Shown here piece by piece: positions 13,705 through 24,967 of a DNA stretch of 64,000 bases (position 1 is the first letter of the stretch; each line of letters opens with the position of its first letter). The position numbers were made by a program, and so were the translations under genes. The notes under the pieces are model-generated. The model searched no databases. It saw only the letters and a program-made list of their open reading frames with translations, and had not been told where the DNA came from. Source of the stretch: Crotophaga sulcirostris (taxonomy: Eukaryota > Chordata > Aves > Cuculiformes > Crotophagidae). The stretch is taken from positions 248,001 to 312,000 of the forward strand of contig VYZB01000389.1 in the NCBI GenBank assembly GCA_013397455.1. The letters run 5' to 3'.

Positions 13705-15134
13705 CGTTATGCGAAGCAAACGGATTTAACATATTGGTTCTTTTTATAAAACTTAAGGACAAAAAATATAATGAATGTGACAAAGAATTTGACAGTCTTT
13801 CACCTCACAGAAAGAAAAACAATTCTAAGACTTCACCTACTCAAACTGGGAGTAGAAGGTGCACTTTAGCACAGAGGGTCGGATATGCTTGAAACAATTT
13901 GCCTAAGAGCATGGTAGACTATCTTTCATTTTCAGTCTTCGTGCAAAGGTTGAATTTCTCTAAACTAAACAGAAATTATGAGAGTCAAGCAGAAACTGAA
14001 GGATTTTTTTTGGTACATCCTACAGAAAATCGAACACCATTGTCCTTTCCAGCCTCAACAATCCAAGAATGATTCCAGATCTCAGGCTGGGGCTCCAAAC
14101 ATTGGCAATCCTTCAGGATATGCTTCGGTCACACAGTCACCTTCATCTCTGTTCCTCCTTGTCCACATTGATTTCTATCTTCCCCCAGTCTGCTGCTTGT
14201 GAAATTGAATTTCTTGTTTGAAGAGCTAGAGATGGGCAGGTAGGGGAAGGTATCTTAGAAATAGATCATCCCTTTTCAGGTGGGCCATAGTGTTATCTGG
14301 CATAATGTACTCAAAAGCATTCTTGCACCTTTGCTATTTTTAAAGTACAGCAAGGTATATTAATTTCTATATAGCAAAACATAAAATTTTTAAAAAAACC
14401 CTTTTATTTTGAAAGTATTTGGAATTTGCTGGGGAACGTAGAAATCATCAGGACAGGAGCCTGTATTCTTTAAGGTGACACTGAAAGGTAAATTTTCACA
14501 GTACTGACAATGATGCCGTACTGAGGTGGCGGCCACAGCAATCTCGAATCTAGTTTAACACCTATGAAGAAAGATATATTTGAAAGGAGAAATCTGAAGT
14601 ATCTAGCTCTTAAGAGAAATGCCTGCTGGTGGTTGTAAAAGCATTCTTTGGTAACTCAGAAGACAGTAGGGATGAAGAAAGTTATTTTACTGATTGATGA
14701 ATATAAGGAAAAAAGCTACCTTTCTTCTAAAAGTTAATAAAAATCACTTTGGAGGTGAGAGAACCATGAAAACTATGATCCTAGCATAGAAGATAAAAGC
14801 CTCTTCACTGCAGTTATTTATTAGCTCTTTATTCCCATACTTAATACCTAATTGCCCCATGCAGCTAACACAACAAATCTATTGGAGATTTACATATTTT
14901 CTGAGCTACAATAACATTGTATTAGAAGAGAATTAGGTTGCCTATTTTGTGAGAAAAAAAATCAGTACATAGCTAGTACCTTTCTTAATTATTTGCTTCA
15001 TTAATAGAAGTAATAGTATACTACTAAAATTCAGGGAATATTTCTAACACATAATAAAATGCTTGATAAAAATGCAAGCAATCAGGTTTTTGTTGAAAGC
15101 TGATAAAAAGTCAATTCTTATCAAAACAGGTACC

Positions 15135-16270
15135 ATACAGTATCACACAGTATCACAAGGTTGGAAAGGACCTCTGAGATCATCAAGTCCAACCTATAAT
15201 CCAACACTAACACCATCCCATCATCTAAACCATGGCACTGAGTGCCTCATCCAGTCTTCCCTTAAACACATCCAGGGTCGGCGACTCTACCACCTCCCTG
15301 GGCAGCGCATTCCCATGGCCAATCACCCTTTCAGTGAAGAAATTTTTCCTAACATCAAGTCTAAACTTTCCCTGACGAAGCTTAAGTCTATGTCCTCTAG
15401 TTCTGTCACTGGTCACCTGTGAGAAGAGACCAACGCCCGCTTGACTACAACCTCCTTTTAGGTAGTTGTAGAGAGCAATAAGGTCTCCCCTGAGCCTCCT
15501 CTTTTCCAGACTAAACAGCCCCAGCTCCCTCAGTCGCTCCTCGTAGGGCTTGTGCTCCAGCCCCTTCACCATCTTTGTTGCCCTCCTCTGGACACCCTCC
15601 AGTATCCTGACACCTTTCCCAAACTGAGGGGCCCAGAACTGTACACAGTATTCAAGGTGAGGCCTGACCAGTGCCGAGTAGAGGGGGACGATAACTTCTC
15701 TGGTCCTGCTGGCCACACTATTCCTGATGCAGGCCAGGATGCCATTGCCCTTCTTGGCCACCTGGGCACACTGCTGGCTCATGTTGAGCTTCCTGTCAGC
15801 CAGCACTCCCAGGTCCCTTTCTCCCTGACTACTCTCCAGCCACTCCGTCCCTAGTCTATAGCTATGCATGGGATTGTTGTGTCCAAACTGAAGTACCCGA
15901 CATTTGGATTTATTGAACCTCATCCCATTAGAATCGGCCCATCTTTCCAGTCTGTCCAGGTCCCTCTGTAGGGCCATCCTACCCTCTATCAGATCAACCC
16001 TACCTCCCAGCTTGGTATCGTCTGCAAACCTGCTGATGATGGACTCAATCCCCTCATCCAGATCATCAATAAAGATATTAAACAGGACCGGGCCCAACAC
16101 CGATCCCTGAGGGACACCACTGGTAACCGGCCGCCAACTGGATGAAACACCATTCACCACCACTCTCTGGGCTCAGCCATCCAACCAATTCCTAACCCAG
16201 CACTGAGTGTTCCTGTGCAAGCCACGGGCTGCCAGCTTCTCTAGGAGTCTACTGTGGGAGACAGTGTCAG
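15135..16270 (-). mobile_element. CR1 LINE fragment, 1.1 kb, 3' half of ORF2 (reverse transcriptase) plus 3' end
   Basis: The minus strand reads as the 3' part of a CR1 non-LTR retrotransposon. Motifs include [20 protein letters not shown], then the catalytic-type [17 protein letters not shown] and the C-terminal [15 protein letters not shown], with a TAG stop after ALSAMV near 15225. The short 3' untranslated part ends in copies of a GATACTGTG-like 8-9-mer. The frame is uninterrupted for over 300 codons (16163 to 15225). Further upstream it continues to the truncated end but meets one TGA at 16173-16175, where a Trp codon (TGG) is expected in RNWLDGW. The element is 5'-truncated and cannot be autonomous. 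Its integrity suggests it is the youngest copy here. It has the same orientation as TENM1. Confidence 0.93.
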
Positions 16271-17201
16271 ATTGAAATTACATGCATGAATTTTGGAGTG
16301 CAGAATGAATGCAGGGTCTTCAAAACAAACAATGAAAATTATTAGCAGGTCAATATTTTATTGTTCAAAAAGTTATCATGGACTGGAACATTTTGTAAGT
16401 CCCAACTTAAAGATAATAACCATTCTCTTTAAAAGTCTGAATGGAAATTTATACTGTCCAAGTGTTCTTTTGAATGATGACATCTAAGAAAAGTCAGTGA
16501 CTTGGACGACTGGTTGTATTCCACAATATTCAGCACATCTGTCACTTGGATCTATTCTGTACTGGGATGTGCTACTTAATACCTGAGATTCCGGTTTTGT
16601 GAGCTTTATAGGGGAAAAAAAATAGTAGTACATACATTGATAATGACATGCTCCATTACGGAGTAAAATGTCCAGAGTGTATTCATTTCAAGAAAATGAA
16701 ATGTAAATGCACAAAGCACATAGGAAATCCATTTCAACTCTTAATCAAATTCAGTGGGATCAAACCTTGACGATCCTCTAAGAGAGAAAAGAGTTTTTAT
16801 CCCAGCATGAGAGAATGGATGGTCATTTTTGTTTAAAGATTTTTTGATAGACCATCTCTCTCAGAGTTGTGGATTCCCACATGGTACGAGTCTGATAAGT
16901 GCTCAACATCTCATGTGACAGTCACACTTAACTCCTATCATGCCAGGGGGCACTTGCACTCTTGCAGGATTACTGATCTCGCTGGCATGCCAACAAGCAG
17001 TCAACATTCTTGTCACAGAGAGAAAGCCTTTCTATCCTTGTCAACAGAAAGTCAGTTGGTGACAAGCCTATTAAGTGCTATGCCAGAGAGCCCTGGTCCA
17101 TCCCTATCTTCTTATTTAAATTCATACCAGCACAGGAACAGTAATGCATGACTCAAACAGAAAGCATAGGTATTACTGAAAAAATAAAAGCTCCAGCATA
17201 C

Positions 17202-17402
17202 CTGTTGAACAGTCTGAACCCGTCCACTGGGGTTCACAGCTGCAGACTCCTGTGTCCAGGAGGAAGGTCCCGTGCCCTGAGCACTGCTCTTGACACACAG
17301 GAAGCGGTGTCTCACAGTTCACACCACCCCAGCCCGTGGAGCAGTGACATTCCCCTTGGACACACACACCATGGCCAGAGCACATCGGATCCAAGCAGTC
17401 CT
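17202..17402 (-). CDS. TENM1: TENM1 exon H: EGF repeats 4 and 5 (odd cysteine)
   Basis: This 201-nt symmetric exon (phase 1-1) completes Glu448 and encodes residues 449-514. EGF4 (450-477) has six cysteines ([21 protein letters not shown]). EGF5 (484-512) has five: [13 protein letters not shown] has Phe494 in the third-cysteine place, the second odd-cysteine module of teneurins. The acceptor is tcctgctttgcag and the donor is gtatgc. The exon ends in phase 1, so the next exon (EGF6) must start in phase 1. I found no such exon in the 17.2 kb that follow in the transcript, so it should lie outside the window. Confidence 0.94.
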
Positions 17403-18888
17403 CTGCAAAGCAGGAAATATATGATTAGAGCATAGAACTAGCACGTCTACAGTGGTTTCCTAGTGAAATACAATATCAGAGAATGAAGATCTGGTGATTT
17501 TTGTCCCAATATCCAAATGGAAACACAAGGAAGAACAGCCTATGCTAACATCTGTGCAAAAGTATAAGACAAAAAGAAGACAAAAGCAAGCATTTAGAGA
17601 TCATATAATTCTGCTTGTCGAAGATATAGCCCTATTTTTAAAATGCAGATTCCCAAGGTAGATCTATTGGTTCAAGTCTGTGCTTCAGTCACAGGGCTGG
17701 GAAAGAACTGGAACAATTAATAATTACTTCTACAATTGTGCATTGTGTTTCCATCTGGGTATTTGTGCTCTGTGTTTTATTTACATCTGGGAAAAGAAAG
17801 ATTTATTCTTTCATCTTCTTGTGGAAAGCTATCTTTACAGCTGAAAATTTGATAGAAAAGAAAAAGGCCACTCAGTAACCCTGAGTAGTGCATTTCTGAC
17901 TGAATGCTTGCTGTAAAAAAATCTCATGCGCTCCTAAAAAGTATGTGCTGGGCAATTGCAGATAATGAACAGATTCATAAAAGTCATAACATACTGATGA
18001 ACAATTTGCAAACAGACAAAGAGCTAAATTTGTTCTCAATTTGGATTAAACAATTCCTTGTGAACAGTTCAGGAGCACTGTAGAAGAATTTAAATCAGCT
18101 GGTTAGACCTGTATAATCAGTATATTCTTTCATAAAGCCCCAGCATTTCCTTAACAAGACAGATTTTAAGCAGAACACAGCTGGCCTTCTCTGGAGGCTG
18201 CAGTAAGTCTGCAGAGCTAAAGTGGAATTTGTGGGGTCCAAGCATGGGAAACAATTAGCCAAAAGCCTATTCATGTTAGATCATGCTTCAGACTGTTAAG
18301 TTAAAAATGGACTTCTAAAGATCTTGCATGTATTTTTCAAGTATCAGCACAAATACTGTTCTAAGAATTAAATGGTAAACTTAAACAGTATTCTGTGCTG
18401 CACAAATGAAGAGATGCTCTCTGCTTCAGCAAGGGAAGACTAAATGTTTCAGGCATAGAGATTAACAGCCTCCAGTTTACAGAACCTTTTGACCTAAGAA
18501 TAAAGACGTGATGCTTTATCTTTTGAGCTGCTATGCCACCAATTCAAGATCCTATTTCAAGATTTATTTTGTGTCTTTTTCAGCCTTCTGGGCTTGTGTA
18601 CAGCACAATGTAATTCTGAAAGAGAGGAATCAGTATTTCTGGACAATGCACATCTTGCTAAGCATAGTACAAAAATACTGGGCAATTTTCTCTCATCCTG
18701 AGACAGCTCTTTATTTTGCCAATTTTTAAAATTAATTGAGTGACTCCACAAATGGTTTAGAAAGTATCACTCACTTTAGTAATGTTAACCTGATAGGACA
18801 AATTCAGAAGACTCCCATAGCAATGAATACATGTAGCTACTGGTGCTCCCTGGATAGTACATTGAAACTATGTCTGCTAGGTTAACAA

Positions 18889-19014
18889 TATTGTTATATT
18901 GTTATATACTATATACTATCGTATATAACTATATATGTTATACACTATATACTATACTGTAACTATATATAACTATATATATGTTATATACTATATGTCA
19001 TTAGTTATATACTA
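18889..19014. repeat. TA-rich palindromic tract
   Basis: About 125 bp built from irregular units such as TATATACTA, AACTATATA and GTTATA. Both strands read alike, so it can form hairpins or cruciforms. It lies in the intron between exons G and H and is probably highly variable in length. Confidence 0.8.
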
Positions 19015-20298
19015 AACTCATATTTACATACAATAATGTACTCTGAGTTCCTGACAGAATTACTTCCACTCCTGCACAGCTTATGTTGTACGATACAATA
19101 AACAGAACAGTTACGCCATGCAGTTACAGTACAAAAAACACTGTACTTGCTTGCATAGATTTGCTTCATCTCCCCTATTCTACTTAATAGCACCTTTTTA
19201 AAAAATGTAAATACACCTCTTACTTTAAATACCCAATGCTTTCACACTCTTAGTTTCAATAGCTGTCTGAGTACATTTATTTCTATTATTTTTTTTCATT
19301 TTGCAGGATCACATTATGGCAAGAAACAGCAACTGAAAACAGCAGTCAGCCTCTCATCAGCTACGGGCTTGTTGGGCATCATGGCCTCAGTGAGTAAATC
19401 TGTGGATTACTTGCTTTTTCCCATTTGGGTTTTCTTGGTTTTGTCTGTTTCTGAAACTATCAACAACTGAGTATGCCAGAAGCATTCCCTTGATCTTCCC
19501 TTTAAAAACCGTACCAGGTATGTCAAATCCATCAAATCCATCATGGATATTTTTCTGACTAGAGAATTCAAGCCATATAAAGAGCCTCCTCTTGTGTGCT
19601 ACTCAAAAGAATTACCTAAAATCTATATAGCAGGAAGCACAAAGTGTGCTGTCACTAGCTTCAGGCTAAGGGAACTAGTGAAAAATCATCGAATCAGGGC
19701 AAGCATGAAGAAGAGTTCTACTTTCTGAGGCTATGCACAAGGGAAGAAACTCAAAGCTGATGAGCTATATCAGAAATACTAACAGGCAAACCACGAGTGC
19801 TTCTTTCTATAGATGAAGGCAGAGACACATCAGTACTACAACCAGCAAAAATACACTTACTTTTCCTCAAGATTTCCCACTATTTATTATCTAAGCCTTA
19901 AAAGATGCTAGTTTAGCACACTAGGTTCACAGTAAAAATGACATATGACAACAAAATTACACAATAAGCTAAACTGAAACTGTTTGCTGCTCTTTTGGCT
20001 TCATATTGTCAGTACGTTCTTCACGGAAAAATTCAAGATGCATCACAGTGAAGAAACGGAAAAGCTGATTACGATCTGCTAATTACTTTGGCGAACCACC
20101 ACATCAGATTTTGTTTAAATGAGCTTCTGACTATTAGCTTTTGGTGAAGTAAAAAAGTCTGCACAGGCTCTCTGTCAGGGACTGAGGTTACTGGTAGCAA
20201 GCAACACCAAGAACACCAGCCATCCTTCCTGAAAACTCATCTGGAGCCTCATAGAAGAAAAGTGGAGACAAAAAAATAAAGATGGTCTCATAACTTCC

Positions 20299-20319
20299 TT
20301 TTTTTTAAAAAAAAAAAAA
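20299..20319. repeat. T8/A13 homopolymer pair
   Basis: Eight T directly followed by thirteen A in the intron between exons G and H. It is self-complementary and prone to slippage. Confidence 0.85.
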
Positions 20320-20799
20320 TAATCCTTGCTTCCTGAGATGCTTTCCAGGAAACGCTTGGAGGATTGAGAATACACTGCTTGCTGAAAGGCAAAAACTTTT
20401 ACCCAGTTCTATTCTTGCTATTGAGATTCAATAGAAGGAGGGAACTGAAATCACCTGAACTCTCCTGGACTGACAGAGTATTTATGAGTACTGCCCATGC
20501 AACGATTATTAAAGTCGTCTTAGAAAATGTTAAATAATTTTAGTATTTTAGCATAAAAATTGGAAATTATGTGATCATCTTCCACTGACTGTCATTGAGA
20601 CCTGAATGCCTTTACTTTTGATGATTTTATGTCTTAGCATTGTTTTATATGAGACAGTAGAGGTGGGTTTGAGAAAAAACAGTACTGCTTCACAGTAAGC
20701 TTCTCGCATCTACATAAGTTCTCAGCTAACTTAAAACAGGCTTGGAGACTAAAACCAAAAATCAAATGCCCTAACTATAGAGAGGGAAATTTCACAAAC

Positions 20800-20994
20800 C
20801 TTCCTCACAAATCTCTCCTTTGTATCCAGGGACACAGATGCAGATGCCCATGATACAAGTGCCGTGGCCAAAGCAGGTTGGATCAATGCACTGTTCTTCT
20901 GGAACATCACATTCTGGTCCTTTCCACCCATTTCGACACACACAGTGACCTTTCTCATATTCTCCATTTCCACTGCACAGCACCGGACAGGAAT
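20800..20994 (-). CDS. TENM1: TENM1 exon G: EGF repeats 2 (odd cysteine) and 3
   Basis: This 195-nt symmetric exon (phase 1-1) completes Asp383 and encodes residues 384-447. EGF2 (385-411) has only five cysteines: [11 protein letters not shown] has Tyr395 where the third cysteine of a normal EGF would be. EGF3 (418-445) has all six (FGHGTC, GICIC, GYKGEIC). In characterised teneurins the free cysteines of EGF2 and EGF5 make the disulfide-linked dimer, so this exon holds half of that device. The acceptor is good (accttcttcag). The donor, GAAG followed by gtttgt, lacks A at +3 and +4 and is the weakest among these exons. It is supported because G plus AG of exon H restores Glu448 in frame. Confidence 0.93.
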
Positions 20995-22074
20995 CTGAAG
21001 AAGGTAGATTGACCTTTTTTACTGTATTTACATACTTAAATAGATTAAAATTTATTGCATTCATTGTTCTGTGAAATTGCTTTTCCACTCCAGGCCCCCA
21101 ATCCTCCATTTGATTCAAGGGTTGTGACAGACTGAAATCTTTGAACTAAGTAGTGCAGTAGTATTACAATGTCCTCATCTCCTCAGTCTGCTCCACTAGT
21201 ATACCTTAATTTTGACCTGAAATGGCATATTTTAGAAGATAAAAATAATTCCTTCCCCTCGATTGGTGTCTGCAGAAAATCTTGCATGAAGATGTCAGCT
21301 TATGATTTTCAGTAAGATTAATATTTCTTCTCCATGAACTGAACCAAGATAATGCCATTTTCTTCTTTCTTCTATGTAGACTTAACATTACTGAAGTTTT
21401 TGCCATTATTGATCTGCATGTAAACCAGTGAAGTGGAAGCTTAGTTTTATTATTCAGTACCAATTTCGGAGTCAATCAAGCTCTTTAAAAAATAAAGTCA
21501 ACCCTAAATTTGAGGAAACATTGGAAAAACATGAGAACTTCCAGACATCGTATGAAGTAGATGATGGATAAAACCAACAGAAATAGCTGAAACAGAAATA
21601 AGCCCTAGTACAGTCTTTTTAGCAAGTTTTTTTTGCCCCAGTGCTGAAAAACAGAGTCTAAACTGCTTTAGGATTATTTTCTACACCTTATTTAAGTTAA
21701 GGCCATGGAAGCATTTGACTTACATATGCAATGTTCTCCGAAGTGAAACTGTTTGTCACATTTAAATAACAGAAAACATTATGTTAAGCTACCACACTTA
21801 TTAAAAGACGTATTTTATAATAACAAAGAGGATGCAAAGAGGGATGGAGGAATCTATTAACTCTGAAAGTCTGGGAGCGAGAAGTGGTTGACACATCTTA
21901 GCTCAAGTACAGCACAAAGAAACTTTCTATGTATGTGCTTGTACTGTATCTGCCATCTGGCTGCAGAAAGGAATTTAATCTCCTTTAATCACTTTGAATC
22001 TTTCCAAGCCTAGCAGTCACACACCGTAATCATGAGCCCTATCATGCACTGTGGGTCAGTTAATATGAGATTAC
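20995..22074 (-). other. TENM1: TENM1 intron between exons F and G
   Basis: A 1080-bp intron from gtaatc to cttcag, the shortest complete one here. It is AT-rich and no repeat or other feature stands out. The open frame near 21206-21475 lacks splice signals and recognisable motifs. Confidence 0.88.
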
Positions 22075-22176
22075 CTTTTGCACAATCAGGACCAAGGAAT
22101 CCAGGGAAACAGTGGCAGTGCCCCGAGATACATTCTCCATTCCCATTGCAATTAGTAGAACAGTCATCCAGGACTT
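22075..22176 (-). CDS. TENM1: TENM1 exon F: EGF repeat 1
   Basis: This 102-nt symmetric exon (phase 1-1) encodes residues 350-382, starting VLDDCSTNC and ending GPDCAK. It contains exactly one EGF module with six cysteines (354-380), including GNGEC, GHCHC and PGFLGPDC. This is the teneurin tenascin-type spacing. It is too short to stand out as an open frame and was found by joining exons E and G. The acceptor is weak: aactctctgaataaacag has a purine-rich stretch next to the AG. The donor is gtaatc. Skipping would remove EGF1 cleanly and keep the frame. Neighbours lie 2.6 kb upstream and 1.1 kb downstream in the transcript. Confidence 0.92.
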
Positions 22177-24756
22177 CTGTTTATTCAGAGAGTTGTGCAC
22201 AAAGAACAATACAAATTGGGAGAATTTGAAATGAATAGCATATTCACCTCACTCTGCAGGATACATCTCAACATACAAATAGGTGCAGAAGCAGTAAAAG
22301 ACCCATTTTCATTCACAGGGAGCATAAAACAAAATTCCTGCTCAAGTAGCTTACAAATATTAGATTTTGTCTTGACAGCTTCAAGATAACAAGTGCATCA
22401 TTTATATTACACCAAAAAGCTTTTAAAGTAAGTGTTCATGTAAAATTTACCACCATTAAAAGCATTGCAAGAACCTGAGTATTTGCTGAAAAATGTCCAC
22501 CTTAAACACTTTCTTTTATTGCTGAAGTAATTTGTTTGAAACCTGTTTATAGATTAAATTGCCTTCTATGGTGTTCATTTGAATCATGTGAATTGAATTC
22601 CTTAGAGGAAGGTAGGATTTCTACGTCTATACAATCAGATGAAAAAAACTTAGTCTTTTGTACAGTGATGAAACTCAATGCAATAAAGGACTATGAACTA
22701 GATTTGAATGAAAAAAACCCCAAAACAACCACAGACAAAACCCCACCTTCAGTTTTGATCTTAAACTTGCCCACATTTCATCACATAGCTTGGGACAGTA
22801 AACCACTTAACCTCACACATCTGGGGACAGGCTCATATGGACTAGCTTGTTTTAATTTACACATGTATTTCCAATAGGAATTCAGTGGATTCACTGATTT
22901 ATATGGGGCTCCTGTAAAGAATATGAAGCAAATCCAAGGCCAAGATACTCCCATGTGGAGTAGGTCACTGTCAGGCCAGTACTAGGACTGAGGGGTTCAG
23001 CAGCCCATATGGCTACAGGGCAGGATGGGAGAAGGGTTACGGAGCAGTGAGAGTTGAGACTGTTTTATGGGTACGCACTGATAAGGATTGGTTCTTTTTG
23101 AAAACTCCTACTGTTATTTAAAAACATTCTGTTCAGGCTATCAGTTTACACCAAATAACAGACATTTGATATGTATCTGTTCATCAGATACCCACAACCT
23201 ATACATGGATGTCTGTTTCAAAGTCAAAAAAAGAGCTCGTTTTCAGAAGTAATTTTTTTCACAAATATGCTGCTTGTTACTAATTTTTACCTATTACTGC
23301 TCATTACCAACTCTCCTCTTGCTCTCTGCACACTTGCCTATCTTCTCAGTTTCCAGAATCACATGGCAAATGATCCCTATATTGATCTGAAATGAAGAAT
23401 CAATGGTTTGAAAAGTTGCTTCCCCTCAATGCAGTGTCCAGTTTGGGCTGGTCTTTATTCAGCCTATGAAAGTACTTGAGGCATGCCAGATCTTGCATGC
23501 AAATACGTCCCTCAAGGGAAAGTCTGATCAGAGCTTTAGCTAAAGTGTCAGCAAAATCAATTTTGTACATAACTAACACTGAGCAACTTGAAATACTACC
23601 TGACAGACGCTTATGAGGAGGGCATGACTGCTTCACACAGCCTGCAGTAGCACGCAGCAGAGATAAACAAGGGGGTAGGTATTTGGATTCTGATCGAGAT
23701 TGGAGCTTGGCCAGGTTTTATGCTCTTCATAGAGCACCTGCGAAGATGCTTCATAAATTGCTTCAATATTATTTTCCCATACAGCATTGAATAATGGCAT
23801 TTTTTTCTTGCTCGTAAAAGATACATTTTTCTGAACAGAGCAAATATGAACTTTTAAACCAAAACCAGTCATTACAATTCTACCTCAATTTCTAAATTAT
23901 TTTTCTGCAAGTCTCTCAAAATCTTGGTATTTTAATCACATGGTCCTGGTCTACAAGGTGTTTACCACCAAGTAAAAATAGCATCCAATTGTTCTAAAGA
24001 GCAGATGGCATGTCCATTACTAGTAAAGACATCTTGCTAAACATATGGTAGAACAGGTTCACTAAAGGGCATAGTGGTTAAAGTCTTGCAGCAAACTGCG
24101 ACTGTCATAAATACAACACTTTACCTAAATTTAAATTCCAAAGAAACCCTACGTGTGAGCACTGCTCACTAACAACCCCTATATCTATTAAAAAGGCAGT
24201 AGGGATCTGATATGCCACCAGGACATTGTTTCCTGTATTTGCCTTCTGTGTTCCAAACAAAATGGTGCATTGGAATAACTATAAAATAACAGAACCCATC
24301 CATCAAAGAAAAATCACAACCAAATCTACAAAAGCTGCCTTTTAGATTTTCTAACTGACTGAAATACTGGAAATAAGAACTTAAAGCCTGGATAGTTTTT
24401 GTAGGATTTATTGTTCCCATGTAAATAGAGAGGGCAGACATAATCTCTTCTGCTTTGAGCAAGATAACATCAGAAATTACTGAAGCATTTAAGCTATGGT
24501 ATAAAAATCTTAACACACATGAAAACTTCACACTTAATTAATTTTATAACATCCATCTTTACTACACAAATGTTGCTATTTGTCTAATATTGGCACAAAC
24601 ATGATGTTGCTCCACAGAGGTTAATTAAACTAAGCTGAAATAAAACATATTTAAGAGAACTCTTAACAGAAGATATAATCAAGGTCAATAATTTCTTCTG
24701 AACACAGCTTTCCAATGTAATAATCAGAAAAACAATTTTTATTTAATTTTTCTTAC
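22177..24756 (-). other. TENM1: TENM1 intron between exons E and F
   Basis: A 2.6-kb intron from gtaaga to aaacag. I see no repeat, RNA gene or exon in it. The longest open frames (22536-22877 on plus, 24169-24531 on minus) have the length expected by chance in AT-rich DNA and no motif I recognise. Confidence 0.85.
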
Positions 24757-24967
24757 CAATCGCTGTAGTTAGCACAAACACTTGCTCCACCTTCTTTCCA
24801 TCATTGTAGAATGCCATATGCCAAGCTCCTTGATCCATATACTCAATGAAACCAGTCTCTTGCAGCGAAGTTAAGATCAGATTCCTGGGAGCTTGCTGGG
24901 GTTCCTCTGAGTTTTTTGGTTCTTGTTTAATTAACTGTTTTCCATCCATCAGTTTTACAAAATCAAA
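24757..24967 (-). CDS. TENM1: TENM1 exon E: ectodomain linker before the EGF repeats
   Basis: This 211-nt exon encodes residues 279-348, starting FDFVKLMDGKQL straight after a long pyrimidine tract (tttttttttcag). The middle is charged and probably flexible (KQEPKNSEEPQQAP). The end is conserved in teneurins: SLQETGFIEYMDQG, then WHMAFYNDGKKVEQVFVLTT. It starts in phase 0 and ends in phase 1 with G before gtaaga, and the G joins AA of exon F to make Glu349. It has no cysteine and no clear sequon, so it reads as the folded stalk between membrane and EGF array. Confidence 0.93.

Larger units (their letters stand above)
1..17201 (-). other. TENM1: TENM1 intron 3' of exon H (incomplete)
   Basis: I see no coding exon in this stretch: no frame shows the cysteine spacing of EGF6-8. 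It holds CR1 copies at 5881-6357 and 15135-16270, a purine-rich low-complexity patch at 13632-13704, a possible old dispersed repeat at 9724-9815, and a short direct duplication (10851-10905 and 12250-12310). The rest is AT-rich with no feature I can name. Intron assignment for the far end assumes the gene continues past position 1. Confidence 0.8.
17403..20799 (-). other. TENM1: TENM1 intron between exons G and H
   Basis: This 3.4-kb intron starts with the weak gtttgt donor and ends at tttgcag. It contains a TA-rich palindromic tract (18889-19014), a T8/A13 run (20299-20319) and a splice-flanked 83-bp open segment on the opposite strand (19307-19389). Otherwise I see nothing in it. Confidence 0.85.

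Noticed and set aside
15552..16110. Open frames on the plus strand over the CR1 copy (15552-15854, 15904-16110)
   Set aside because: They are antisense shadows of the CR1 reverse-transcriptase frame.
16161..16163. Start codon for the CR1 frame at 16163
   Set aside because: The codon is GTG, not ATG, and the true frame continues upstream to the truncated end of the element, broken by one TGA.
1..17201. Search for the next TENM1 exon (EGF6) downstream of exon H
   Set aside because: No minus-strand segment shows phase-1 entry with EGF cysteine spacing; the exon is probably beyond position 1.
17395..17410. Second acceptor for exon H two bases downstream (gcagag)
   Set aside because: Its use would shift the reading frame; only the first AG restores Glu448 and the EGF4 sequence.
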